Position numbers and translations under genes: made by a program
The notes under the pieces: generated by a model
The model's database searches: none
Seen by the model: only the letters and a program-made list of their open reading frames with translations
Told to the model about the DNA's origin: nothing
Source: Sesamum alatum
Taxonomy: Eukaryota > Streptophyta > Magnoliopsida > Lamiales > Pedaliaceae
Direction of reading: 5' to 3'
Length of the DNA: 64,000 nt
Assembly (NCBI GenBank): GCA_034509735.1
Contig: JACGWO010000003.1
Coordinates: 36,354,466-36,418,465 of the forward strand
In this document: positions 47,301 to 60,318 of the stretch, piece by piece
How the letters are laid out: each line of letters starts with the position of its first letter
How positions within the stretch are numbered: position 1 is the stretch's first letter

Positions 47301-49666
47301 CACTTTTGGTGACCATATTTCTAAATTCTCATGGTTATGTAATCTCACCTGAAGTCTTCCAGCAGTATCCATTATGACCACATCGACATTCTTTTGTCTG
47401 GCCTCCTGCAGACCTTGCCTTGCTATTTCTGCAGGTTTAATTGCAGTTCCTGCTGCATAAACAGGCACCCCCACCTGCTTAAAGCTTACAAGTTAGTAAT
47501 GATGAAGCCAAGAACATGGCTATACACAAGGGGACAAAACAATCAATGTGACACCAAAAATGTATTTGAAGATAGCTTGCAGTATGTGACAGTACATTTG
47601 TATAATAACACCAACATTAAGTACCAACTCTGTCTATTTAAGAGATTCACTTACAACAAAACAATCATATCTTCTCTAACCATCACAAGAGCAAATAGAC
47701 TTTTACAGATGTGCGCCTAATTTCATGAAACGCGCCTGTGTCATTAAGAAATAGACACACACACACATACACAAGGATAAGCTTGTAATCCTATCATGGA
47801 AGCATATATACATCGAAAATAACCCGAGTTAATTTTATGGTGTAATAATATATAATTATTTATATAGCCTTGAAATCCATGAGACATCTCAATATTTCCA
47901 AGGTAAACAAGAAGTGAGAAAAGATAAAATCATATATTCTATGTTAACATTTTTGGTAGGAGAAAATCACAAGGTTGTAGAATCAAGCATACTCATGCCT
48001 GTTACCTGTGAATTTATAGACATCATTTTGCTTACTTGAAGAATGTCCTCTATGAAAAACAAAGAACATCTACATGAGATGTTTGGTGCCGTTAAAATAG
48101 ATACTGAGTAAGAATCTGACTCTCAAGTTACATAAAACATCCACACTATCCAACCAGCAAAATTTATGATAAAAATCTGCAACAGACTCTAACATTTACG
48201 TCTTAAGCTGTCTCACTGAACAAGAAGCCATTGCTAGAGAACTACCTGGTTGCCTAAAATAACCAACTGGTCAATTGCAGCAGGTCTATAAACATCCCCA
48301 GCAATTAGCATACAACTCTTCCCCTGTTGATTATGTCATTTTAGCTTGAGTAAGATCAGGTCAACAATGATAAATGTAAAGTACCACAGAATTTCAAGGG
48401 GAGAGAGGTATGGGTACAGAGATACAGAATCAAGAATGAGCACCAGCTTTTTAAGATATAAAGCTAGCTTTGCGCTGACAGTCGTCTTTCCAACACCTTG
48501 CAACCCGGCCAACAAAATTACAGTTGGTTTAGATTTTGCGAAAACCAGCTCAGAAACTTCTCCTCCCATTAGTTTTACTAGCTCATCATGCACAATCTGC
48601 ATAAGTTAAAAGTAAGGTAATAATCATCCCAGGTAAAAGTCCTTATGCTAAGGCTTGAAAAAGCAGATATTAAAAAGATAAGTTTCGTACTTCCGAAGCC
48701 TTGTTTTGGGGTAGGGCTCAGTCAAATTTTAAGCATACCTTAACTAATTGCTGATCCGGTTTCACTCCTCGGATCAAACCAGTACCAACCGCCTGATCGC
48801 TTACAGCCTGAACAAATCTTCTAACAACAGGAAGGCTGACCTGCCAATAGAAAGTGAAACATGAGTGAGATACATATTAGAAGCTGGAATGAGTTCTTTA
48901 GAGTAGAATGTCACTTACATCAGCTTCTAAAAGAGCTCTCCTGATGTCTCTCATAGGTTCCACAATGTTTTCTTTGGTCAAAACCTCTGATTTGCAAATA
49001 ACGCACAAAAAGAGTTAGTGAAGCTATAACAAATAGGATGCATATCTGTTGATTAAATTTCTCCATATGTAAGATGGATTCAGTTCCTCACACAACAGAC
49101 AGTGTACATCAATCAGATCATCACAGTACGGGTTTACAGTCTATACGACGATCAAATGTCCAGTTTAAAATTACAACTTAACAACTGATTAAGACTCAAA
49201 CCCACAACTAGAATCAGGTGCAAATAAATATACGAAGCAAATTGAGAAAAGGAAAAAAAAAAAAAAAAAAAATCAACCTTCTCCCTTGAGCTTGCTCCAA
49301 GCGGCTTCGAGCCCACCAGTGAGCTGCCCAAACATTTCTGCTCTCACGACGCCTCGCATTTCCCTTCTGTGGTTCACACTGACCTTGGAATTTATCGCTC
49401 CCCATACCTCTCTCTGCATCAAAGCAAAAAAACACGAAATCAAACAAACTAATCAATAATTTCAAATAGCAAAATTAATAAACTGGCGGAGCACTCACGG
49501 TGAATGAGTTGCCGGAGGAAAAGGAGAGTGAGTGAGCGGAGCAGGCCCGGGAAGAGGAGGTCTTGGGCAATCTGGAACCGGAAATGGGCAGTTTGGGGAT
49601 AGGAAGGGAGGAAGAAGGGGGAAAATGGCGGGAAGCAACGGTCGAGAAGTGCGCAGAGGCCTCCAT
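44310..49666 (-). CDS. cpSRP54: Chloroplast signal recognition particle 54 kDa protein (15 coding exons)
   Basis: GTPase of the plastid SRP, which with cpSRP43 delivers LHCP to thylakoids and also binds plastid ribosomes. Exons: 49666-49499, 49413-49278, 48986-48919, 48840-48739, 48596-48444, 48323-48246, 47474-47349, 47257-47155, 46752-46652, 46208-46071, 45986-45843, 45422-45347, 44993-44908, 44829-44704, 44414-44310; 569 residues, close to the Arabidopsis protein. A Ser-rich transit peptide covers about residues 1-70, followed by the N domain ([15 protein letters not shown]). G domain: GLQGVGKTT at 189-197, DTAGRLQ at 271-277, TKLDGD at 329-334. The Met-rich M domain is about 390-535. The tail contains ARRKR (541-545), the known cpSRP43-binding motif. 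All key residues are present. One donor, GTGCTC after exon 5, is unusual. Confidence 0.95.
45242..45275 (-). other. tRNA-like 5' fragment in a cpSRP54 intron
   Basis: On the minus strand the sequence reads GGCTGTTAGCTCAGTGGTAG followed by AGCGC: a tRNA acceptor-strand-like start, D-arm and A-box. The anticodon arm and the B-box GGTTCGA are not found downstream, so this is not a working tRNA. It could be a decayed organellar tRNA insertion (it resembles a plastid tRNA-Ile start) or a SINE head. It lies in the intron between exons 12 and 13. Confidence 0.5.
45761..45860 (-). repeat. Triplicated exon-end/splice-donor segment in cpSRP54
   Basis: Three tandem ~30-base copies on the minus strand: ATACCAGGCATGGCAAAG|GTATAG (the real exon 11 end), then ATACCAGGCATGGCGAAG|GTATAG, then ATACAGGCACGGGAAG|GTATAG. 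Each carries a potential 5' splice site. Use of the second donor would add 42 bases beginning GTA TAG, an immediate in-frame stop. Confidence 0.85.
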
Positions 49667-49696
49667 GAAAGCCGGAGAGAGAGAAAGTGTTTGCAC

Positions 49697-50941
49697 AGAT
49701 ATTTTATCCGCTTTGTAATCTGTTGGGTCTATCTTTCTTACATTACAATTGCTTGTCGATATTCTGGTGCGTCGCGGCCTACTGCAGTATCATACTCCCG
49801 CTTCCATGTGTAAAATAGAAAACCTTGTATATTATATAGTAGTATTTATTTATGTAATAATAATGTAATATATAGTTAGGGAGATGTTGAAATCCCAAAC
49901 ATGAATTTTTGGACCAATTTCTTTATCTTAAAATGTTAACACTTTAGGGAAAAAAAAAAAAAAAAAAAGAGTTTGTAGCTCCTAAACAAGATTCATAAGT
50001 TTTTTAAGAAAAATAAGAATTTTTTTTCTAATTTATTTTAACGATTTTGTTATTTTTTGTATTTAATCATTTTAATTATAAAATCATTATTTATAAGAAA
50101 AAATATCCAATCAATTCAAAAAAAGTAAAGGCAAATTTAGCATATTATAAATTTTATAATTATTGATATGATGTATAAATTAAATTATAAAATCTTCTAA
50201 ATAAATTTAAAAATATTTTAAGCAGTTTATGAGTTATTTAAAATATCTTATAAGACGTTCTAATGTTTATAGAACACTGTAATTTTTTAAGAAAAATTAG
50301 TTATAAAATTAATCAATAAGATATAAAAACTTGTCAACTCTTTTGAAAAGAATTGAATAATTCCCCACCAATATTTTGTATGTAACAAAACTTATTCATT
50401 CAAATATTTCGCGAGTTTATTCTTACAACAAAATCTATTTTTTTATATAAGAGCTTACTATATACCTTCCAATCACGAGATTAACTTCCTCACGAGAAAC
50501 ACAGATTCAATTTTCTACTCCAAATCATACTGTATCTTTTATTTCAATTATATATAATCACTACGTGTGTAAAAAATTTCTTTAAATAAAATAAGTGACA
50601 CAATCTTTCTACACGTAATGAGTATATATAAATAAAATTATAAAAATATAATATAATTTGAAACAGAAAATTCAATCGGCCAAACACATTATCAGAATTT
50701 CTGTAGCATATATGAATGCTATCAGCTCAAACTACTGAAAGAGGCCCTCAGCATGGCTGTGGACTTACAATTTTGTGATCAAACTCAAACTCCAACTCTA
50801 AGAACTCAAAATCATACACAATATCAAAATAAAACTTACATCCAAATGGTCACTCAGGTTAGTTAGAAAGGGGGAAAAAGAGGAAAAAAAGAAGTTGTTT
50901 TTCTCCTGTCCTAAGCCAAATGTATGCGGTTCCATGAACTT
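49697..50941. other. Intergenic, AT-rich, no gene seen
   Basis: Separates the 5' end of cpSRP54 from the 3' end of the RopGAP gene, both on the minus strand. The cpSRP54 promoter must lie in 49667-50000 or so. An A run occurs at 49951-49968. The final ~200 bases are probably RopGAP 3'UTR. No other gene is visible. Confidence 0.5.
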
Positions 50942-52945
50942 CTACCTCCAGACCTCCACCCGCTCTGTGTATGAATTTACACGGCTAATAACGTCCGGTT
51001 CCTTCGTTTTCTCTGCGCTCTTGTTAACACGAACAACTGGACTTGGAGCACGTTTTCTTGATCCGTTCTTGGCATCGTTTGCGTTGCTAGTCTGGCTGGT
51101 TTTGGTCCTCTGGCTTCTTGATTGAGTTCTTCCAACTCTGTTAGCTGTGTTTCCACCTTCAACTCTGTCCTTTGTTGTGCCAAGAGAATTTGGAACATCA
51201 GCAGGGCTATTAGCAGGTAGGATGTTTTCGATTGAACTTAGAAAACGTTGAGGTTCGTTTGCAGTTCTTGATTCGGCCTGTGGCTCGTTGGCTACGGTGA
51301 CTTCCTTGCCCTCGTATGCTTCATCAGCCTCAAGGTTTACTGGTTTAGAAATGCTATGAGCACCGTCCTCGTCTGAAGGCTCTGGTTGCAGCAGCGTTGG
51401 GCCGGCCTCTACTAAACACTCCTCTCTTTCTCTCAGTGTTCTGACTATGAGAGTCTTGAGGAAGTTCATTACTTGGACGGCATACATCAGCGCTGTCAGA
51501 GGATCCGACATCTGCAGTAACCAATTGTTAACTCTCAGAGGAGGTGGCCGTTGTAATTAACCCTGGTAAAATGCTGTATGAATGCCTGCTCACCTGAGTC
51601 ATATTTGGTGCAAAAACCATGGCGATGTTACGTGCATTCATTTTGTTCAAATGTTCCAACTGCGCAACATCGGCCATGAGATTAACCGCCCAATCCAACA
51701 ATGCAGCTTCCGTTGGCGGAAGGAGCCTCACGAGGTGAGCGCATTCGTCTTCTGATTGCGCCTCCATCACCTGCTCTGGCGGGAGAGAATCCAACACCCC
51801 GTTGGGCAGTTCTCTAAACCAAGCCTGCAAACAACCGATGCTACTTCAGATTAAGTAAGCCAATACCGATACAATAAGTAGAACACGACACTTTAGCTCT
51901 AAATAAACGGATTGGATTTTCTATTGAAAACCGTATTCCATCTCCTGTTCCATTCAAGTTGCAGACGAGTACCTTAATTAGGCCTGCTAAACAATGAACA
52001 TCGATGTTGTCTGGAATCACGCCATTGTTTAGCCGTTCCCGGACATACTCTTCCTGCCCGTTCTCTGGATTAATTCGGAAGATTCCTTCAGACTGCAAAT
52101 TGGGGAAACAAAAATCAGAAAACACTTCAAGTATCTTCTTGTTGCATGTAATAAATGGACAAAAAACTCAACTTACCTGCAGCCCACCTTGGGAATACAA
52201 GCGTTCTTGCATCATGAGTAGGATAGTTGGAACACAATTACCTCTGGGATCAAACGAAAGCTGCATGGAATCTGTTGAAACTCCAAAAACTCTTGTACTA
52301 CACAAATGAAATCTTGAAGTCAATAATACTGTAAGAACATGAACTAAGAATTGAAGGTAAAAGATAGTAAATCAGTATTTCTCAAAACACATAGCAAAAC
52401 AGAGCAACTTTCGTATGCAGTAACATGAACTTCAAGAACAGCTATTCCAACAGGCAAGAGATGAAATTTGTTAGAAAGTAACCATCTTCAGACAACCCTC
52501 AATCTAAATTTTAGGCAAGAAAATACCTAGCACTAGGAGGCCTCCTGGGAACTTCAGGTTCAAACTCAACAGGGAGTCCAAGAAAGCCATCAAACCTATC
52601 AAAGGTGACATGAGCAACATGCCTGACATCAGTAGGACACCCAATCTCCATTAGTTTTTCTTCAAACCCACAATTCTCACCACCTGTACTCCGACAGCCC
52701 ACCAAAGATTTCCTCAAAACAGTCACCAAAACAGCCAGAACAGACACCTCCTCCCCTCCTTCCGCTCCCACATCCCCAAACCCTACTTCTTGTATACTTG
52801 TACAATTTCTGGTGTACAAAGCTACAGGAACATTACTGTCAATGAGGGGCTCATTATTCAGACAAGTTTGTTGGGGCAACGCATCATTGCTTGTAGGTGT
52901 TCCGTAGTTATTGCAGCTTGCAGATGAAGGCAGTATAACTGTCAT
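50942..52945 (-). CDS. Rho-of-plants GTPase-activating protein with CRIB motif (five exons)
   Basis: Accelerates GTP hydrolysis on ROP/RAC small GTPases and so switches off polarity, pollen tube and oxygen-stress signalling. Exons: 52945-52527, 52297-52177, 52092-51973, 51824-51594, 51511-50942; 486 residues, with a codon split between exons 1 and 2. The CRIB motif is at about residues 101-118 (IGCPTDVRHVAHVTFDRFDG), which positions active ROP. The RhoGAP domain is about 160-345: FGVSTDSMQLSFD, EGIFRIN with the arginine finger at R186, DVHCLAGLIK, AWFRELPNGVLDSL, NARNIAMVFAPNMTQ. The C-terminal ~140 residues are polar and low in complexity. The CRIB plus RhoGAP pairing is specific to plants. 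It looks intact. A GA microsatellite lies about 340 bases upstream. Confidence 0.94.
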
Positions 52946-53282
52946 TTTTCTTTATTGCAATTCTTGTTATAATATTCGGAGGGGAAATGTTTGTGATGAT
53001 GAGTTGTTAGATTTGTGGGTTCTTGGGGAGAATGAAGATAGGAATGTGAGTTTGAGTGGAGTTGGATTGAAGCAAAGGTTTTTGTGGGAGTTGAGAGATG
53101 GACATCATCGTTCATATCATATCTTTTTGCTGCTTTCGTTTGCTTTATGTACACTTTGCTCATTGACTCGTTGTATTACTACAACGTACACATTTTCCCT
53201 TTGAAAGATGTTGCTTTTGCCGAGCTAGGACAGTACACATTCTTCTTGGGAGCTTTAAGAATGTAATACTGAGTTGTGTGTA

Positions 53283-53285
<3 letters not shown>

Positions 53286-53314
<29 letters not shown>
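53286..53314. repeat. GA microsatellite upstream of RopGAP
   Basis: About 14 uninterrupted GA dinucleotides roughly 340 bases before the RopGAP ATG. On the RopGAP strand it reads (TC)n, common in plant 5'UTRs and core promoters; GA repeats are bound by BPC factors. Confidence 0.9.
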
Positions 53315-53318
<4 letters not shown>

Positions 53319-53897
53319 AGCGAAAGAGTTTATGCTAGCATATCAAGAACTATTTTACTTTAAAATATCTAATTTATCACTAAAAAATAAAGACATTTCT
53401 AAAAAGCAAAATACCTAACAGGGTTTAAAATGCGCGTGTTTTTTATTCGGGTCCGGTTGCTTACCAACCCAACCTGACTTGAGACCCAGAGCCATAGTTG
53501 TTCGATAGTTTTGTACTTGAAAGTTTGGAACGATGACACATGGACTCATAAAAGTACAGACATTAATTAGCCCTATAAATACCTCCAAACACTTTGGACA
53601 ATGATACATCATTTGTTAAGAAACGATTAATTCAGACATTTATGGAGCCTTTGAGACATTTGATTAAGCTAATGTTGATAGGAAACTTCATGCCTTAACG
53701 TATGAAATAATTACAGCCCACCTTTAACAGTGGCGCAAAGACAAGATAATATCTGATGGAATTATGTCTTAAGTAGTGGCCAACATAATTGCCCCTATTT
53801 GCGGGCGGGCAGGTGACAAATATCATTACGATTATACCTTCTTCTTTCTTGAAACAGACAATTAATCACACTTCAGAATCAACAAGTCTTAGAATAA

Positions 53898-54175
53898 TCT
53901 ATACTATTATAAAAGCAAATTTTATGACGTACTAATTTTTGAATGTCCAAATTTACCCTTCACTCCTTTTCTTTCCTTAAAAAAATTATTGGTCAGAAAA
54001 GTAATTTTTATTATTTTTTCCCCTCAACCCACTACTCCAAGTTTCTCTCACCCCACTTCATATTTCTTTCTTCTTACTAACTTTTTTTTTTCTCATTCAT
54101 TCACATTTTTTTTTCTTTTTATCTCACACAGTTTATTTTTATATGCTCGCGAGAATCGCGTGCAACAACGACTAG
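53898..54175 (+). mobile_element. Short non-autonomous Helitron
   Basis: Starts TCTATACTATTATAAAAGC after A, ends with hairpin GCTCGCGA-GAA-TCGCGTGC and then CGACTAG before T. This is the canonical Helitron plan (5' TC, 3' hairpin, CTAG, A/T insertion) with no target duplication. 278 bases, C/T-rich interior, no coding. Confidence 0.8.
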
Positions 54176-54689
54176 TATGTATAATGAAATGATGGTGCAA
54201 ATCAGACACACTTGAAAGGTCCCGTAAAGATGCAATTTTCTTTCGGTTTCAACTCTCCCTCTCTAATGGAGCTAAAGAGATATTTAAGACATAAAATTAC
54301 GATGTTGTTTCTTGACTACTTCTCAATTTATGGTCATTGTTCGTTGGGTATGAATAACACGATAATTTGTTCGATAGACTGAGAAAATGTGATTGTTCTT
54401 CAGTTTTCATCAATTGAAAAGGTTCGTTTTGTCTTTGGTAGTTTTCTTCCTCGAACATTACTAAAAAAGAATAGGACTATTAGGCTAAGATACCCTGGTA
54501 CTAAACTCAGAACCCAGTCATATTTACATTGATACGTACATAAATTAAGTAATATATCAATATATTTTTAAATAACTATCAAACTATGGTGAATAATAAA
54601 TCATAACAAATTCATATTAAATAAAATAAATAGTCACACACATGATTTAAACTCGGACTCATGAGTTCATATTTGAAGGACCTTCACTT

Positions 54690-55165
54690 TCGTGTAATTA
54701 CACGTAAACTCTTGTAGTTTAAAAAATTACAAATTAGTACTCTTGATGTTTGATTCCGTCTAACAAATAAGTCCTCCTGTTAATCAAAATTCATCGAATT
54801 TGTTGATATTAACAAAAAATTGAATGGAAATCGACTATTTTCCTCGATTGACTTATTACTGACTTATAAAAGTAAAGATATCCTCTCCACATGTATTAAC
54901 GTGTGAAGAAGTATAAAAGTAGTTCGATCATAAGAAAATATTTGTTTGACCTGCAATAAATCAATAATAATTATAATCAGGAAAATAGATGGATTTTTCA
55001 TCCAGATTTTCATTGATATCATCAAATTCATGAATTCGACCAATGAAAATGAACTTATTTGTTAGACGAAAATAAACTTTAGGGATACTAATATAATTTT
55101 TCAAATCACAAAAAATATGCTTGTAATTATACCAAATCTCAAAAAAGAACGGTGTAATCAACCCC
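54690..55165. mobile_element. Foldback (palindromic) MITE
   Basis: Two arms meet at acatgtattaacgtgtgaag (near 54892): gtagtttaaaaaattacaa, ctaacaaataagtcctcctg and cgattgacttattactgact on the left recur inverted on the right (ctgcaataaatcaataataa, gaacttatttgttagacgaa, tttttcaaatcac). Same family as 59808-60318, including the shared centre. Confidence 0.65.
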
Positions 55166-57041
55166 AACTTTAACTCCTAAGCTAGGACCTCATTGGTTGA
55201 ACTGAGCCATTTAAGGCACTACCAAATTATAACATGCACTACTCCAACTCCAAATTCTTACTCATAGGTCAAAGCATCAATTATCTGACATCGGTTTTCT
55301 TTGAGTAAAACAATAATAATTCAAAACTGTTTGGACCTCGTTTCCCAAGCAGTTCTTGTTAACAACACCACAATGAACATGAAACACTGTTATGTTCCCA
55401 ATACGAGTGCAATAAATCCATTTGCCAGATTTTTCACAAAATTAATAAATGTCATTAATAGGATCTCAGGACCACCACGCCATCAATAGTGCAAAATTAA
55501 TGATGCTCCTTTTTCCGATAATGAATTACATAAAAAGGTGTTAGAAATTAGAATGTAATGAAAGAAGAAGAAAAGGGCAGTGTAACGGGCACTACGGACA
55601 GCTCGAAGCACCAGAGCAGCAAAAAGCAAAAGTGAACTTCATTTTTCCAATGGCGAAAGGGAAAAAAAAGGCCTACGCTCCCACAATAAGTGGCCGTTGA
55701 GACTGTTTCAAATTTGAACTCAAAATGCCGCCCACTATCTACATATTTGCTTGTAAGAATTACAAAAACAATATGAGAGATGAGATCAGTGTAGAAATTT
55801 AATCTAAAGTATGAACCTTGTTCTTGCGACTGCAATTTGAATGAATTTTTATTCTCAATTCACATTTTCTATGGGAAAAAAATAAGAATGAGAATAATAG
55901 TACGACATACGCGATCAACGTAGTAATTTATTTTTAAGTCTGCAGAAATATTTACTCTCTATTCACAATTTTTATCAAACAGTAAGAGAAATATAGTGAA
56001 ATATATTCTCGTCCTCTGCGTGGTATAGACGTCGTAATTGTATCATTACATCAAATATCAATCCAACTAATAAATTATAAAAAATAAAGAGATAACATAC
56101 TCCTAAAAATAGTACAAGTACCTAATAGACTTAAGTTCAAAACCTCATGCCTGTAGATTTTTTATTCTTCAATTTTGACAACAAGGACTTTCTGGAGCAT
56201 TCTGAAGTTCCAACACTAAGTCAGAATTTGATTAGCAATGACCCATTTCATTTTCAGGTTTCGTACAATTGCATTATGCATTTATAAGTAAAAAGAAGAA
56301 AAATTAAGACAAGTAGATAAGCAGAAATTACTTGTCACAAGCGTTGCACCTGCATGTTATCGCACAGTCAGATGCTAATGTTTTTTCAGTTTGATTGAGG
56401 TCCCAAGTTGTGGATGCTAATTTTGTTTAATTGATAGAGTTCAACATATCATTAATTCCGCATAGGCGTGCCTATTTAGATATGTATAAAAATAAATTAT
56501 ATCAACACCCCCTAATATTAGATCTAATTACACAAACACTTTCTGATATTTATAAAATTACAGATACAGCTCTTGAAAGAATGTCAGTACAATGTACCTA
56601 AAGGTGTTTGTTAATGTTTCGTTATTAAATAGAAAATGTACTTATAATTACAACTGCAACATCAAAACTTGTATTTGTAATTTTACAAATGACAAAAAGT
56701 GTTTGTGTAATTGAACCAAGCCTCACCTAACCTCAAAAGTTACCAATGCAATTTACCCTATTTATAATTAGTACCAAGTAATTGTAACAGGGTTTTTTTG
56801 GGGACAACACTTATAGTATAGTTCACAATTATACCTCCAAGGCCTGAAAGCAGCTGAACACCTTAATATCAATTTATCAAATCATTATGTTGGATATAAC
56901 TGATCTGAAAAGCAAGTTGTCAATCCAGAGAGATAGATGATAACAGGAAGGTTAAAAACAGTTAAGATTACTGTATGACTTTCAACATCAAGATAATCTA
57001 CCATTACAAATGATATTGGATTGATACAGAAACATATACAA

Positions 57042-58647
57042 TCATTGTGCTCTACTAACTGGCTCAAGAGCTTCAACAGTAACCACACTGTTTCCCCTGA
57101 TGACCTGCAATAGAAAATTGCTGACAATCAATAAGTTTGTGCCTCGATTGTTAATGGAAACAATGCACCAAATTGGAAACTGAAAAGACTCACCACCATG
57201 CCTATATCGGTTTTCTCATTTCCATTCACTTCAACAGTGTTATCCACCACCAGGTTCATAAACTGATCAAACCCTCGAAGGGTTCCAACCACCATACGGT
57301 TGGCATTAAGCTTTACTGAAAATACATCGCCACAAATTTTACAACATGTAGATGGTCTATATGTGGAGAAGAGAAGACATTATGAACCAAAACAAGGCAA
57401 CAGTATTCAACACCACACACACACAATGAGTCTCTGATGTACATACTGGGAAAAAGAAGGTTACACTTCATACCAAGCAAACTACAACAACCACAATGAC
57501 ATAATCCGACGCCATTTCACAGCTTCTAATGTGATGCAATTTTACTATAATTGGAAGCTTGTGCGACATAACGTCTGATTCTACCACTTACAGCATACAT
57601 CTCAAGATTTCAATTTAAAATTTTCAATCATGTCGAAACCCAGACAATTTGTGGGTTCAATAGCTCCACAAATACAACCGAAGCAAAGCACCATTGTTTT
57701 TGTGACCCAAATTGCTCAACATAGTTAAACAGCCCATCAACTTTCAAAGAAATATTAGCAACCACCAGCCATCTGGAAAATCCTCAAATACAAGATTACA
57801 TTCCTATAACTTAAGCACTGATGAATTTAAGAATTAAATGTACTTACAGCCTTTTGAAAATGCTAGTAGGTCTAACCTCTGTTTGTGGAACTAAATCAAG
57901 ATATTGTACATTTAGAAGATAAGAACCAAAAACCTCTGCTCAAAAAATAAACAAAAAGACATTCACTACTTTCAAGACAAAATTGGCATTCTTATAAATG
58001 CATAAGCCAAAGTCCAGAAAACTACCAGCTGACAACAGGCCATAATGATAATCCTAACTAACTTCTCCAAATTTTAATACGTAACCAACTCGATCATGAC
58101 CTCTATCGATAAGCACATTCCGTATGTTAACTGTTATGGGAAATAGCAAACCTGCAAATTTATTGACGGATAATACAACTGCAATATTAAATGAAGCAAA
58201 AACCTAATATGCCGAGAATTTACACTCCAATTCACAAGCCAGAGCGAGTTTCATTCATCAAACTATAGAACCCCAAGCTCCCCCATTCTTCAATAAAACT
58301 AAAGAGGAAACACTAATTTCCACATTTATAATTAGACACACAGTGCAATTTTTACGAAATGGAAACAACTGAAACATATTTAGAAAAACAAAAAAACTAG
58401 AAATCTCAGCTTCACTTCGTGTTACGCATCACACATTTTTCCAAAAAAGATATAAAAGGAGAATAACCAAAAAAAACTCACTCTGTAGCTTTTTGTCCAT
58501 GTACCTGCATTTGATCGAGAGAAAAAAAAAGAAGGAAAAAACCTTATTCTCAAGCAATAAACAACATATGACGGTACACGCAAACGTAACCATACGCAGA
58601 AGAGAAACTTACTTCTTGAGATCCGGAGGCTGTCCTGATCTGCTCAT
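57042..58647 (-). CDS. SNRPG: Small nuclear ribonucleoprotein G (SmG), four exons
   Basis: Member of the heptameric Sm ring on U1, U2, U4 and U5 snRNAs, acting in nuclear pre-mRNA splicing. Exons: 58647-58613, 58504-58482, 57315-57194, 57104-57042; 80 residues, the usual length. Start MSRSGQPPDLKK. The tiny 23-base exon 2 encodes YMDKKLQ with split codons at both ends, and all joins keep frame. The Sm1 motif covers KLNANRMVVGTLRGFDQFMN and the following VVDNTVE; the Sm2 motif is MVVIRGNSVVTVE with the IRG signature. The C-terminus is EPVSRAQ. The long second intron (58481-57316) carries no obvious gene. Intact and highly conserved, so confidence is high despite the small size. Confidence 0.93.
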
Positions 58648-59807
58648 GGCGAAGACCTCAGCAAAGAGAAAATAGGGTTCTGTTCTGGGTTTATCGCTCT
58701 TCAAAACCCTAGGGAAAAACGACCAAAATTTTGAAAAAATGGAGTTTGATATTTTAAATATATCCATAAATGGGCCAGCGGTTCTGGCCCATTTTCCAAA
58801 GCCACTGTTTGGGCTCTCTGTTTGCGGGCCGAACTGAATCATAATTGGGTTAACGAGTTACTCTTTTCCAGGCCACTATGGATCGGTAATTCTATAATAT
58901 CGAACTTGTGTCGTTGGTGGTACATTTAATATGTGTACTTAAAATTTTAAAATATTAGTTGTGATGGTCGCATGTCGTTCGTGTGTCCATATAATAGATA
59001 TTTTTTTATAATTTAAAATATATTATTAATAAAAATAAAATATATTAATTGGGTGATCAAGTGAATGTAAACTTTGAAAGTTAAATGAACTAATTATTTT
59101 ATCGATTGAAGGGTATTTTTAGAATCACGAAAAATTGATCGATCAATGTTAAAACCATAACTTTGTGTGTATAACACATTTTTTCTGTATAATAATATAA
59201 ATAATATAACCATTTATTATTTTTTTAACTATATATATATCAAACTTATGATAAGTGAAATAATTCTTTTTAACGTAATACGTATATATTAAATAAAATA
59301 AGATACGATCGAATTTAGAAATTGGCTCATGACGAATAATTTTAAGGTGTAAACGTGGGTGAGAACGCTCAACCTTATTTTTAATATGGTCATTATATTG
59401 CATGAATTTGGATACAGAGATACAAAATGTATAATATAAAGAATACGATACAACTCAAGTACGCAAACTATATTTAAATAATTTTATTTAGATTAGATAA
59501 TCTTAATATAATAAATATCTTTTATAAAGCGAGGTGTTGTGATTTAAGAAAAAAAAATATTAAGTTATATACAATATATAAACCAAAAGTACTAAAGTAA
59601 TGGAGATTATATAAGTTTTCATTTATTACATCCTTTTATTACATAATTTATATTTGAAAAACATGCAAGCAACCCCCCATGATAGACCTATGTGTAAAAC
59701 ATCCTCCTATGAGATAAAAAAGGAGCAAAATATTGATTTAAGGGGTAGATTGTTTTTTTTTTTTTTAAAAAAAAAAGACAAGGAGATAAATAGCTATTTT
59801 TTTGAGA

Positions 59808-60318
59808 TAATTACGCCCCCTTTCATGAGGTTTGGATTAATTACACATAGACCCTATGTGGTTTGAAAAATTACATATAGTATTCTTAAGGTTTGTTTCC
59901 ATCTAAATTTTCAAATCTGTTGTTACTAACAAAAAAATCAAATAAAAACTTATATTTACCCTCGAATTGACTTATTACTGATTTATTGCAAGTTAAATAA
60001 ATCTTTTTATAATTAAACTACCCTTATCAGTGATAGATATAAACATCTTCACATGTATTAACGTGTGAAGATGTATAAAGATACATTAGTCATAAAAAGA
60101 TTTGATTGACTTGCAATAAATCAGTAACAAATCATTGTGGGGTAAGTATGGATTTTTATCCAACTATTTTGTTAATATCAGCATATTCGATGAATTTTGA
60201 CAAAATGGAAGACTTATTTGTTAGGTGCAAGCAAACCTCATGAATACTAAATTTTTCAAATCAATATGAAGTCTACGTGTAATTATACCAAATATCAGGA
60301 AATGACAGTATACTTATC
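59808..60318. mobile_element. Foldback (palindromic) MITE, second copy
   Basis: Inverted arms around the centre catcttcacatgtattaacg / tgtgaagatg (near 60048-60072). The outer arms start gataattac...catgaggtttggattaatta and end with the imperfect inverse taattataccaaatatcagg...tatacttatc. The arms share cgaattgacttattactgat and its inverse with the copy at 54690. Non-coding. Confidence 0.7.

Larger units (their letters stand above)
52946..57041. other. Intergenic between RopGAP and SmG genes
   Basis: Holds the RopGAP promoter/5'UTR (52946 to ~53330), a GA repeat, a Helitron (53898-54175), a foldback element (54690-55165) and further inverted AT-rich repeats near 56500-56760. Open frames at 52911, 53989 and 55548 show no domain and are taken as chance. 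Confidence 0.5.

Noticed and set aside
55548..55835. 95-codon minus-strand frame
   Set aside because: No recognisable domain, no splice context or promoter, and located in a repeat-rich spacer.
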